64,000 nucleotides of DNA from Avipropionibacterium sp050157065 (lineage in GTDB: Bacteria; Actinomycetota; Actinomycetes; Propionibacteriales; Propionibacteriaceae). Below, piece after piece: positions 16,802-24,543 of the stretch. The stretch lies in NCBI GenBank assembly GCA_050157065.1, contig CP189573.1, one strand, 5' to 3'. Under the pieces are notes generated by a model that was not told where the DNA came from, searched no databases, and saw nothing but the letters and a program-made list of their open reading frames with translations. Numbering within the stretch: position 1 is the stretch's first letter; each line of letters starts with the position of its first letter. The position numbers and the translations under genes are program-made.

Positions 16802-17416
16802 TCAGCCGCGCTGCTGCACGATCGCGGCCACCCGGTTGAGCTGGTCCGGCGTGGTGAGGGCCGATCCGAGGGCCACCATCGAGGCCCCGGCGGCCAGGAA
16901 GTCGGCGGCGTTGTCGGCGTCCAGCCCGCCGGTGGCGACGAACCGCACCTGTGGGAACGGGCCGCCCATCGCCGCGAACCAGCCGGTGCCCAGCACCGAT
17001 GCCGGGAACGCCTTCTGCACGGTGCATCCCAGCCGGTACGCCTGCTGCACCTCACTCGGTGTGGCCACCCCCGGCAGGTGAGGCAACCCGGCGGTGCCGC
17101 AGGCCCGGACCACGTCGGCGTCCAGTCCCGGGGAGACGATGAACCCGACTCCCCAGCCGGCACAGTCGGCAACCTGTTCGGGCGTGATCACGGTGCCGGC
17201 GCCCACCGTACGACCGGTCGCCTTCGCCTCGACCAGCAGCGCCTGCAGGGTCGCGACCGAGGCATCGTCCTGGATCGGCACCTCCACCAGGTCGATCCCG
17301 AGGTCCCAGGCCCGGCGGGCGAGCTCGACGGTCCGGTCGGTGTCGAAGCCACGAAAGATTGCCATCACCGACCGGCCCTTGATCAGCTCGGCCGCATCCT
17401 GTGGTGCACCGGTCAT
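16802..17416 (-). CDS. eda: KDPG/KHG aldolase (2-dehydro-3-deoxy-phosphogluconate aldolase)
   Basis: 204 aa class I aldolase, about the usual size. Visible active-site parts are the phosphate/carboxylate Arg in AIFRG (R22), the Glu in LVEVPIQ (E45), GAGTV (72-76), LPGVATPSE (114-122) and the Schiff-base Lys in VQKAFPA (K135). The reaction splits 2-keto-3-deoxy-6-phosphogluconate to pyruvate and glyceraldehyde 3-phosphate. It overlaps the upstream kinase gene by 4 bp, giving a two-gene KDG-to-triose module that could drain several sugar-acid dehydratases in this window. Confidence 0.92.
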   Translation of the reverse strand: MTGAPQDAAELIKGRSVMAIFRGFDTDRTVELARRAWDLGIDLVEVPIQDDASVATLQALLVEAKATGRTVGAGTVITPEQVADCAGWGVGFIVSPGLDADVVRACGTAGLPHLPGVATPSEVQQAYRLGCTVQKAFPASVLGTGWFAAMGGPFPQVRFVATGGLDADNAADFLAAGASMVALGSALTTPDQLNRVAAIVQQRG

Positions 17417-18390
17417 GTCTCCTCCAGCAGGTCGGGGGTGATCTTGAGGTCTCGCCAGGCCTGAACGTCGACGGCGGCCAGCGCGCGGAGCCGGTCGGCC
17501 GATGGCAGCGGCGCCAGGTCACGCGGCGAGCCCACGGTGAAGGCGGCCATCAGGTGACCGAGCCGCAACGCCGTACGGGCATCCTCGCCGGCCAACACCG
17601 CGGCCAGGTGTCCGGCGGCAAAGGCGTCCCCGGCACCGACCACTTCCACCACCTCGGCCCGCAGTGCGGGCACCTCGGTCCGCTCGGCACCGGTGAACGC
17701 GACCGCCGGCCGATCGGCGTCCTTGACCACGACCGTCTCCGGCGTGGGGAGCACCGCCCGGACCTCCGCCGGGGTCCGGCAGCCCCACAGTGATGTGGCC
17801 TCGTCCAGGCCGACGTACACCACGTCGGCGGCGTCGGCGAGCCGCCGCAGCACGGGCGCGGCCGTGGCCGCCGACCACAGGGCCGGCCGGTGGTTGACGT
17901 CGAAACTGATCATGGCCTCACCGAGGCGGCGGTCGACCACGACCGACTCGACGAGGTCGGCTGCCGAATCCGACAACGCGGGTGTCACCCCGCTCAGGTG
18001 GCAAGCGACCACGTTCGCCGTCGCCGCGTCGGTCAGGTCGGCGGTCGACAGCGCGGAGGCGGCCGACCCGCTGCGGTAGTAGCGGACCCGCGTCTGCTCG
18101 CCGCGGACGGTCTTGCTCATCAGCCCGGTCGGCCGGTCCGGGTCGACGACGACGTGCCCGGTGTCGACGCCGTACCCGGTGAGGGTGGCGGTGATCAGGG
18201 CCCCGAACGGATCGTCGCCGACGCGCGACACCCACCGGCTCGGTCGGCCGAGATGGGTCAGCCCACGGGCGAGATTGCTCTCCGCGCCGGCCAGATGGGC
18301 GGGCAGTCGGGCGGTGTCGACGAAGTCGGCGTCCGGGGTCAGCAGCACCATCGTCTCGCCGACGCAGAGCACCACCTCGTCGCCCACCAC
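17413..18390 (-). CDS. PfkB-family sugar kinase, probable 2-keto-3-deoxygluconate kinase
   Basis: 325 aa, GTG start behind AGGTGAG. It is a ribokinase-fold enzyme with N-terminal GETMVLLTP (typical of KDG kinases), AESNLARGLTHLG and the catalytic-base signature VGAGDAFAAG (D255). Translational coupling to KDPG aldolase strongly suggests phosphorylation of 2-keto-3-deoxygluconate. A related keto-deoxy acid is possible. Confidence 0.9.
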   Translation of the reverse strand: MVGDEVVLCVGETMVLLTPDADFVDTARLPAHLAGAESNLARGLTHLGRPSRWVSRVGDDPFGALITATLTGYGVDTGHVVVDPDRPTGLMSKTVRGEQTRVRYYRSGSAASALSTADLTDAATANVVACHLSGVTPALSDSAADLVESVVVDRRLGEAMISFDVNHRPALWSAATAAPVLRRLADAADVVYVGLDEATSLWGCRTPAEVRAVLPTPETVVVKDADRPAVAFTGAERTEVPALRAEVVEVVGAGDAFAAGHLAAVLAGEDARTALRLGHLMAAFTVGSPRDLAPLPSADRLRALAAVDVQAWRDLKITPDLLEET

Positions 18391-18491
18391 TCACCTCCCA
18401 CTCGTCGGTGCGAGCGTAGTGCAACCCGACGCCACCCCGATCGCGTTGGATGGGGCAGGAGACCGAAGGGTGAGCGGGAGGAGGATCCGGC

Positions 18492-19055
18492 ATGGCTCAC
18501 GGCGTGGCCCTGTCGGTCGCCCCGTCGCGTCACGTAGCGTCGAGCGACGTGGCCGCCCTCGACGTTGAGTTCAGCGAGTTCGTCTCGGTGCACCAGCGTC
18601 GCCTGCTCGGGTTCGCCCATCTGATCTCCGGCAACCCGTCCGACGCCGAGGACCTGCTGCAGACCGCGCTGGCGAAGACGTACCTCAAGTGGGAGCGGAT
18701 CAGCGCCGACGGGTTCGACACCCTCGCCTACGTCCGCCGGATCATCGTCAACGAACACCACAGCTTGTGGCGGCGCGCCTTCAAACGCCGCGAGTACGCC
18801 ACGAGTGAGTTGCCGGAGTCGCCGACCCACGACGACCCGTCGACCGACCTGACCTGGCAGAAGGTGCTCGAGCTCCCACCCCGGCAGCGTGCCGTGGTGG
18901 CACTGCGCTACTACTCCGACCTGAGCGTCGCCGAGACCGCCGAGCAGCTCGGCTGCAGTGAGGGCACCGTCAAGAGCCAGTGTTCGCGGGCACTGGCAGC
19001 CCTGCGCACCGTGTTGGAGGCCGAAGGCACCGTGGAGTACGGAGGGGAGGACTGA
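18492..19055 (+). CDS. SigE-family ECF RNA polymerase sigma factor
   Basis: 187 aa, ATG behind GGGAGGAGG. Region 2 is EFSEFVSVHQRRLLGFAHLISGNPSDAEDLLQTALAKTYLKW; region 4 is LPPRQRAVVALRYYSDLSVAETAEQLGCSEGTVKSQCSRAL. This is the actinobacterial SigE-family pattern (Streptomyces-type, acting in envelope stress). Its stop overlaps the ATG of the next gene, whose product may take part in its control, although that protein has no recognisable anti-sigma zinc motif. The divergent 101-bp gap to the kinase shows no clear promoter. Confidence 0.92.
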   Translation: MAHGVALSVAPSRHVASSDVAALDVEFSEFVSVHQRRLLGFAHLISGNPSDAEDLLQTALAKTYLKWERISADGFDTLAYVRRIIVNEHHSLWRRAFKRREYATSELPESPTHDDPSTDLTWQKVLELPPRQRAVVALRYYSDLSVAETAEQLGCSEGTVKSQCSRALAALRTVLEAEGTVEYGGED

Positions 19056-19948
19056 TGTCGACGAACAAGCCGGGAGAACCCGGCGGTCCGGACGACCGAT
19101 TCGGTGCCGAGCTCGGCGCCGAGTTGCGCGACCGCGCCGACCGCACCCCGACTCCGGCGGGCCTGGTCAGCACCAGCCTGGGCCGGGCTCGCCAGCTCCG
19201 ACGGCGCCAGTTCACCACGGTCGGCGCCATCGCCGCCGCCGTGGTCATCATCGCCGGCGGCGTCGGGCTCGGCTCCCGGTTGGCCCCCGACACCGGACCC
19301 ACCGAGCCCCGGGTGGCCGCCACCGGCAGCCCGACCGTGGCAACGACCGGCCCGGCACCCACCCCGACACCGCAACCGGCCACGCCGTCCACCTTCGCGT
19401 CGAGCGAGACCCCACCTCCCCCGCCCAGCACGACGGCCACCAGCGCACCGGAGTCGCCGGCGATCCCACCACCGGCGCCACCGACCACGCCGCCGGAGCC
19501 ACCACGGACCTCGGAACCGCCACGGTCTCGGCAGGCACCGGGCCCCTGTACGTACGACAACACCTCGGTCGCGGTCACGGCAGCCGGCGGTGCGGCCGGT
19601 TCCATGGCCTTCAACGTGACGGTCGCCAACCGCGGCACCGAGAGTTGTACGGTGCAAGGGTTTCCGGGCGTCTCCCTGGTGACCGGTGACGACGGCACCC
19701 AGCTGGGTGCCGCCGCCGCCCGGGAGGACGTGGCGCCGGCGCAGCTGACGATCCCCCCTGGCGGGTCGGCTGCCGCCCAGCTGCTGGTGGCGCGTGCCGA
19801 GAACCACGGCGAGGAGTGCCGACTGGCCCCGGCCCGTGGGTTCCGGATCTACCTGCCCGGTGAGCGGCGGGCCAACTTCGTGTCGTGGGAGCTGAACGGC
19901 TGCGCCAACGAGGACATCGTGTTGCTGCGCATCCGACCGTTCGTCTGA
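19055..19948 (+). CDS. DUF4232 domain membrane-anchored protein
   Basis: 297 aa from ATG 19055 (overlaps the sigma stop, ggaggggagg upstream). There is a cytoplasmic N-terminus of about 50 residues, one membrane segment (TTVGAIAAAVVIIAGGVGLGSRL), then a Pro/Thr-rich extracellular linker of about 80 residues. The C-terminal DUF4232 beta domain contains CTYDNTSVAVTAAGG, ESCTVQGFPGVSLV and ELNGCANEDIVLLRI. Paired Cys residues suggest disulfides. The topology (short cytoplasmic arm, TM, outer domain) resembles a regulator of the co-encoded sigma factor, but that is inference. Confidence 0.82.
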   Translation: MSTNKPGEPGGPDDRFGAELGAELRDRADRTPTPAGLVSTSLGRARQLRRRQFTTVGAIAAAVVIIAGGVGLGSRLAPDTGPTEPRVAATGSPTVATTGPAPTPTPQPATPSTFASSETPPPPPSTTATSAPESPAIPPPAPPTTPPEPPRTSEPPRSRQAPGPCTYDNTSVAVTAAGGAAGSMAFNVTVANRGTESCTVQGFPGVSLVTGDDGTQLGAAAAREDVAPAQLTIPPGGSAAAQLLVARAENHGEECRLAPARGFRIYLPGERRANFVSWELNGCANEDIVLLRIRPFV

Positions 19949-19958
19949 CCGCCCGGGT

Positions 19959-21233
19959 TCACGCCTTGACGCGGTACAGGATCTCTCCTGCGTTCGGAAC
20001 CACGAAGGTGCCCGGCTCGGCTGTCAGGTGATCGAGGTCGACGTCGTTCGGGTCGAGGTACCCGAGGTTGATCGACTCGCACACCTCACGGGAGATCTGG
20101 GTCGCCAGGGTGACCTTGACCCGCAGCTTCTCCTCACCGGTCTCGGCGTCGTAGCTGCCCTTGCCGCGCAGGTGGGTGGAGTGGGCGAGCACCCCCCAGT
20201 GGATGTGGGAGAACCTGTCCCACTGCTTCACGAAGTAGTCGCGGCAGTGGTAGCCGATGTCGTAGATCTCTCCGTGCACCTCTGACACCTCGGTGACGTG
20301 CGGGGCGTAGATGATCACCTCACCACCGTCGGCCACGGCCGGCTCCAGCTTGTAGAACCCCTTCGCCGCGGTCCAGATGTCGTCGTACCGCTCGGGCATG
20401 ATCGACACCACCTTCTGGAACGGTTCGTCGACGTAGCTGACGTGGGTCTGCGCGGCCACCTCGGCGGTCAGTTCCCACGCCTTCTCCGCGGTACCGAAGC
20501 CGACCGCTTCGATCTCGCCGGTGCCGGACTCGACGACCAGGCACAGCGCCAGCCGCAGCGTCGGGATCAGCGAGGCCCCCTCGTTGATCATGGCTCTCAC
20601 CGGGGTGATGCCGGTGGTGCCGATGATCTCGTAGCTGGTGATCAACGCCCCGACCCAGTGGGTCATGTCGATGAACTCGGCCGACGCGACGCCGGGGATG
20701 AAGTACTTGTTGCCGCCGGAGATCCCGACCACTTCGTGGGGGAACACCGGGCCCACCACGATCGCGACGTCGGACTCGACGACGTGGCGGTTGATCTTGA
20801 TGTCGGCACCGACGTCGAGCCGGCCTTCGGACAGCTCGGCGATCCGGTCACCGGAGATCTCGCCGACGCTGACCAGCATCGCGGGGTCGCGCCACTCGTG
20901 GTTGACGATCCTCATGCCGGGGTACGCGGCCTCGAGGCCACCGGCCTCGACGCCGAACATCCGTTCGATCTCGTCGGTCTCCATGTAGGAGTGGGTGCCC
21001 AGGGCGATCACCGCGGTGAGCGCGGACACGCGGTCGACCAGGTGGCGGTGCATCACCTCCATCAGCAGCGGCAGCGGACAGCTGCGGGTGCCGTCGGGCA
21101 CCACCAGGACGACGTTCTTGCCGTCCACGTCGACCTGGCCGAGCTGCTGCCGTACGAACGCGTCCAGCTCCTCGGCGGTGACGTGCTGGTGCGGACCGCC
21201 GATCAGCCCCGACGGGATCTCACTGTGCTCCAT
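19959..21233 (-). CDS. LarA-like nickel-pincer racemase/epimerase family protein (DUF2088)
   Basis: 424 aa. It shows all key positions of lactate racemase LarA: VPDGTR (D47, R50), ALGTH (H81), FPHEVVGISGGNKYFIPG (H166, K176) and MTHW (H192). The His-Lys-His spacing of 10 and 16 residues equals that of H174/K184/H200 in the Lactobacillus enzyme. LarA-family enzymes use a Ni-pincer nucleotide to epimerise alpha-hydroxy acids. No larB/C/E genes are in the window. It is translated 18 bp after the IlvD/Edd dehydratase, so it probably epimerises a sugar acid at C2 to feed or adjust that dehydratase (inference) rather than lactate. Confidence 0.85.
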   Translation of the reverse strand: MEHSEIPSGLIGGPHQHVTAEELDAFVRQQLGQVDVDGKNVVLVVPDGTRSCPLPLLMEVMHRHLVDRVSALTAVIALGTHSYMETDEIERMFGVEAGGLEAAYPGMRIVNHEWRDPAMLVSVGEISGDRIAELSEGRLDVGADIKINRHVVESDVAIVVGPVFPHEVVGISGGNKYFIPGVASAEFIDMTHWVGALITSYEIIGTTGITPVRAMINEGASLIPTLRLALCLVVESGTGEIEAVGFGTAEKAWELTAEVAAQTHVSYVDEPFQKVVSIMPERYDDIWTAAKGFYKLEPAVADGGEVIIYAPHVTEVSEVHGEIYDIGYHCRDYFVKQWDRFSHIHWGVLAHSTHLRGKGSYDAETGEEKLRVKVTLATQISREVCESINLGYLDPNDVDLDHLTAEPGTFVVPNAGEILYRVKA

Positions 21234-21251
21234 GGGGCCATGGTAGGCCGA

Positions 21252-23021
21252 TCAGTGCGACTCGCGTCCGACGGCCGAGCCGCTGGAGCCGACCAGGAAG
21301 TCGAGGTCGGCACCGGTGTGGGCCTGCTGCACGTGGTCGACGTAGAGCCGCTCCCAGCCACGGGCGGGCCGGGCGTACGCCTGCGCGGCCGCTTCGCTGG
21401 GCTGCCGGGCCGCGAGCTCCTCCTCGGCGAGGTCGACGTCGATCCGGCGACCCTCGATGTCGAGTACGATCCAGTCGCCGGTACGGACCTTGGCCAACGG
21501 TCCACCGACGGCCGACTCCGGGCTGACGTGCAGCACCACCGTGCCGTACGCGGTGCCGCTCATCCGGCCGTCGCAGACCCGCACCATGTCGCGGACGCCC
21601 TGCTCCAACAGCTTGCGGGGCAGCGGCATGTTGGACACCTCGGGCATCCCCGGATACCCCTTCGGGCCGCAGCCGCGCAGCACCATCACCGAGTCGGCGT
21701 CGATCTCGAGGTCGGGATCGTCGATCCGGGCGTGGAAGTCCTCGATGGACTCGAAGACGACGGCCCGCCCGCGGTGCCGCAGCAGGTGGGGGGAGGCCGC
21801 CGACGGCTTCACCAGCGCACCGTCGGGGGCGAGGTTTCCTCGCAGCACGGCGATCCCGGCCCGTTCCTGGAGCGGGGTGGCGTAGCTGCTGATCACGTCC
21901 GGTTCCCAGATGGTGGCGCCGTCGAGGTGGTCCACCAAGGGGCGCCCGTCGACGGTCAGCGCGTCGGGGTCGAGCAGGTCGCGGACCTCGTTCAGCACCG
22001 CCAGCAGTCCGCCGGCACGGTGCAGGTCGTCCATCAGGTGCGTGCCCGCGGGTTGCAGGTTGACCAGCAGCGGGACGTCGTGGCCGATCCGGTCGAAGTC
22101 GTCGATGGTGAGGTCGACGCCGAGTCGTCCGGCCAGCGCCAGCAGGTGCACCACGGCGTTGGAGGAGCCCCCGATCGCCGCCAGGGCGACGATCGCGTTG
22201 TGGAACGAGCCCTTGGTCAGGAAGGTGGACGGCCGTCGGTCGGTCATGATCATCTCCACCGCGAGCCGGCCGGCCTCGTGGGCGGCGACCAACAGCCGAC
22301 TGTCCGGAGCCGGCGTCCCGGCGGTGCCGGGGATGATCATGCCGAGGGCCTCGGTGACCAGCGCCATGGTGGAGGCGGTGCCCATCGTGTTGCAGTGCCC
22401 CTTGCTCCTGATCATGGCGGATTCGCTGCGTACGAAGTCCTCCTGGCTCAGCGTGCCACCACGTACCTCCTCGCTGAGGCGCCACACGTCGGTGCCACAG
22501 CCGAGCGCGACGCCGCGGAAGTGGCCGGTCAGCATCGGCCCACCGGGCACCACCTGCGACGGCAGGTCCACCGAGGCGGCGGCCATCAGCAGCGACGGGA
22601 TCGTCTTGTCGCAGCCGCCGAGCAGGACGGTCCCGTCGATCGGGTTGGCCCGCAACATCTCCTCGGTGGCCATCGCCGCCATGTTGCGCCACAGCATCGC
22701 GGTGGGACGGACGTTGGTCTCCCCCAACGAGACCACCGGGAGCTCCAACGGGACGCCACCCGCCTCCAGTACGCCGTCGCGGACCGCCGACAGCACCTCA
22801 CCCAGGTGCATGTTGCACGGGGTGAGCTGGGAGGCGGTGTTGGCGATCGCGATCTGCGGGCGGCCCCGGAACGCGCTGTCGGGGACGCCGCGCCGCATCC
22901 AGGCCCGGTGGATGTAGCCGTTGCGGTCGTCGCCGCCGTACCACTGCGTGCTGCGCAACGACGGTGTGCTGCGGGACGACGGTGTGCTGTTGGACGACGG
23001 TGTGCTGCGGGGCTCACTCAT
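21252..23021 (-). CDS. IlvD/Edd-family dehydratase, probable sugar-acid dehydratase
   Basis: 589 aa from ATG 23021. Three cluster/active-site cysteines are visible: SQLTPCN (C69), LGGCDKT (C137) and KGHCNTMG (C210). The family dehydrates dihydroxy acids or aldonates to 2-keto (3-deoxy) acids with an Fe-S cluster and Mg. The size and the ANTASQLTPCNMH start resemble aldonate (arabinonate/xylonate-type) dehydratases more than biosynthetic IlvD, and the LarA-like neighbour supports sugar-acid catabolism. The first 26 residues are a Ser/Thr/Pro repeat (STPSSN type) that does not belong to the family, so translation could also begin at the Met at residue 42. Confidence 0.88.
   Translation of the reverse strand: MSEPRSTPSSNSTPSSRSTPSLRSTQWYGGDDRNGYIHRAWMRRGVPDSAFRGRPQIAIANTASQLTPCNMHLGEVLSAVRDGVLEAGGVPLELPVVSLGETNVRPTAMLWRNMAAMATEEMLRANPIDGTVLLGGCDKTIPSLLMAAASVDLPSQVVPGGPMLTGHFRGVALGCGTDVWRLSEEVRGGTLSQEDFVRSESAMIRSKGHCNTMGTASTMALVTEALGMIIPGTAGTPAPDSRLLVAAHEAGRLAVEMIMTDRRPSTFLTKGSFHNAIVALAAIGGSSNAVVHLLALAGRLGVDLTIDDFDRIGHDVPLLVNLQPAGTHLMDDLHRAGGLLAVLNEVRDLLDPDALTVDGRPLVDHLDGATIWEPDVISSYATPLQERAGIAVLRGNLAPDGALVKPSAASPHLLRHRGRAVVFESIEDFHARIDDPDLEIDADSVMVLRGCGPKGYPGMPEVSNMPLPRKLLEQGVRDMVRVCDGRMSGTAYGTVVLHVSPESAVGGPLAKVRTGDWIVLDIEGRRIDVDLAEEELAARQPSEAAAQAYARPARGWERLYVDHVQQAHTGADLDFLVGSSGSAVGRESH
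22954..23007 (-). repeat. Three 18-bp tandem repeats at the 5' end of the dehydratase gene
   Basis: Three units ending in gacggtgtgctg (22954-22971, 22972-22989, 22990-23007) encode the hexapeptides STPSSN, STPSSR and STPSLR at the N-terminus. The repeats are in frame. They could be a length-variable tail, or untranslated leader if the downstream Met is used. Confidence 0.75.
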
Positions 23022-23067
23022 GCGCACCACCCTCTCACCACGGGCCCACGCCGCTCCCGGCAACGCG

Positions 23068-23085
23068 TGTACCATTTGGTACATG
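23068..23085 (+). promoter_or_regulatory. Palindromic operator overlapping the monooxygenase start
   Basis: TGTACCA-TT-TGGTACA (23068-23083) has perfect 7-bp arms and ends on the first base of ATG 23083. TACCAT (23070-23075) with 7 nt to the ATG fits a leaderless -10 box, so the palindrome covers both promoter and start codon. This is a typical repressor site, but no regulator gene is adjacent. Confidence 0.65.
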
Positions 23086-24543
23086 ACCGTTCTGATTGTC
23101 GGTGGCGGCCCGACGGGTATGGCCGCCGCCCTCGTCCTCACCGTCAACGGGGTCGACTGCCGCATCCTGGAGCGCCGCACGCGGGCCAGCAATTCCTCTC
23201 GTGCGCTCGGGCTGCAGGCCAAGACCATGGAGCACCTCGCCGGGCTGGGACTGGCCGACGACGTGCAACGGGTGTCGTACGAACTGGGTGGCGCCTCGAT
23301 CATGAAGGGCGATCGGGAGGTCGTCCACCTGCCGTGGATCCCGCCGGACAGCCGATACCCCTACACCTACGTCGTCCCGCAGACCGGCCTGGAGGAGATC
23401 CTGCGCGGTGAGCTGGCCCGACTCGGTGTGCCGATCGAGACCGGCGCCGAGGTCGACCGGGTCGAGCAGGACGACGACCGGGTGACCGTCACGCTGACCG
23501 GCGGCGGTAGCCGTACGGGCGAGTGGTTGATCGGCGCCGACGGCGCCCGCAGCCGGGTCCGCACCGAGCTGGGGATCGACTTCGTCGGCGACGCCACCGG
23601 CGAGACCTACTTCCTGGCCGACGCCATCCTCCAGGGCGTCCCGACCGAGCGTGACAGCGCGATGTGGCTGGGGCCGGAGGGGCCGCTGATGTTGATGTCG
23701 CTGCCGGGCCGCGAGGACCTGTGGCGGATCTTCGTCGACCGCACCGACCGGTCCCGCCACGGTGAGCTCGGTGAGCCCGACATCGCCACCCTGCAACAGA
23801 TCCTGGCCGACCGCGGCCACCCCGGGATCCGGCTCACCGAGCTCGGGTGGACCTCGATCTTCCGGACCAGGATCCAGCTGGCCGAGCGCTACCGGGCGGG
23901 CCGCACCTTCCTCGCCGGTGACGCCGCCCACGTGTTCCCGCCGTTCGGCGGCCAGGGCATGAACCTCGGCATCCAGGACGCCGCCAACCTGGCCTGGCGG
24001 CTGGCCCGGGTCATCCGGCACGGCAGCCCGACGAGCCTGCTGGACGCCTACGAACGGGAACGGCGGCCGGTCGCTGCCGCCACGATCACCGACGTCGAAG
24101 GACGGCGGAAGGTGTACGCCCTCCGCCATCCGCTCGCCCGAGGCGCCCGGGACCTGCTGTTCCGCGCCTTCGGCAGCAACCGTCGCGCGGCGGCCGCGGG
24201 CAGTCGGCAGAACGCCCAGCTGGCGACCAGCTACCGGGAACGATCATGGCGCGACCGGTTCGCCGGCGACACACTCCGGGTGGGTGACCGTGCCCCCGAC
24301 GGCCCGCTCGCCGACGGCCGCCTGCTCGACCACGTCGGGCTGGACCACCACCTGCTGCTGCTGTTCGGGGACGATCTCGCACCGCAGCACCCGGACCTGG
24401 TGGTGGTACGGGCCGACCGGACCGGTGAGCTCGCGACCAGGTACGGCATGACCGAGGGCGGGTACGTGGTGGTGCGCCCCGACGGGCACATCGCCGAGCT
24501 GGGTCAGGGCCGGCCGAGTGCCGCCGCCTTGGCGTTGAGGTAG
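23083..24543 (+). CDS. FAD-dependent aromatic-type monooxygenase (PheA/TfdB family)
   Basis: 486 aa. The N-terminal dinucleotide-binding motif is VLIVGGGPTGMAAALVL, followed by LERR. Mid-protein LIGADGARSRVRTELG is the DG motif, and GDAAHVFPPFGGQGMNLGIQDAANLAW is the second FAD motif. The C-terminal thioredoxin-like domain of phenol hydroxylase relatives is present (LADGRLLDHVGLDHHLLLL). The substrate is not deducible. The start at ATG 23083 follows the -10/operator layout. It is divergent from the dehydratase operon, and its 3' end overlaps the convergent sigma factor gene by 40 bp. Confidence 0.9.
   Translation: MTVLIVGGGPTGMAAALVLTVNGVDCRILERRTRASNSSRALGLQAKTMEHLAGLGLADDVQRVSYELGGASIMKGDREVVHLPWIPPDSRYPYTYVVPQTGLEEILRGELARLGVPIETGAEVDRVEQDDDRVTVTLTGGGSRTGEWLIGADGARSRVRTELGIDFVGDATGETYFLADAILQGVPTERDSAMWLGPEGPLMLMSLPGREDLWRIFVDRTDRSRHGELGEPDIATLQQILADRGHPGIRLTELGWTSIFRTRIQLAERYRAGRTFLAGDAAHVFPPFGGQGMNLGIQDAANLAWRLARVIRHGSPTSLLDAYERERRPVAAATITDVEGRRKVYALRHPLARGARDLLFRAFGSNRRAAAAGSRQNAQLATSYRERSWRDRFAGDTLRVGDRAPDGPLADGRLLDHVGLDHHLLLLFGDDLAPQHPDLVVVRADRTGELATRYGMTEGGYVVVRPDGHIAELGQGRPSAAALALR

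Noticed and set aside
21252..23021. Branched-chain amino-acid IlvD
   Set aside because: It is coupled to a LarA-like gene in a sugar-acid region, with no ilv neighbours and an aldonate-dehydratase-like N-terminal motif. Not excluded by sequence alone.
20298..23411. Plus-strand open frame of over 1000 codons
   Set aside because: It is antisense to the LarA-like and IlvD/Edd genes. The translation is His/Arg/Gln-rich with no domain, which is the usual result of third-position GC bias.
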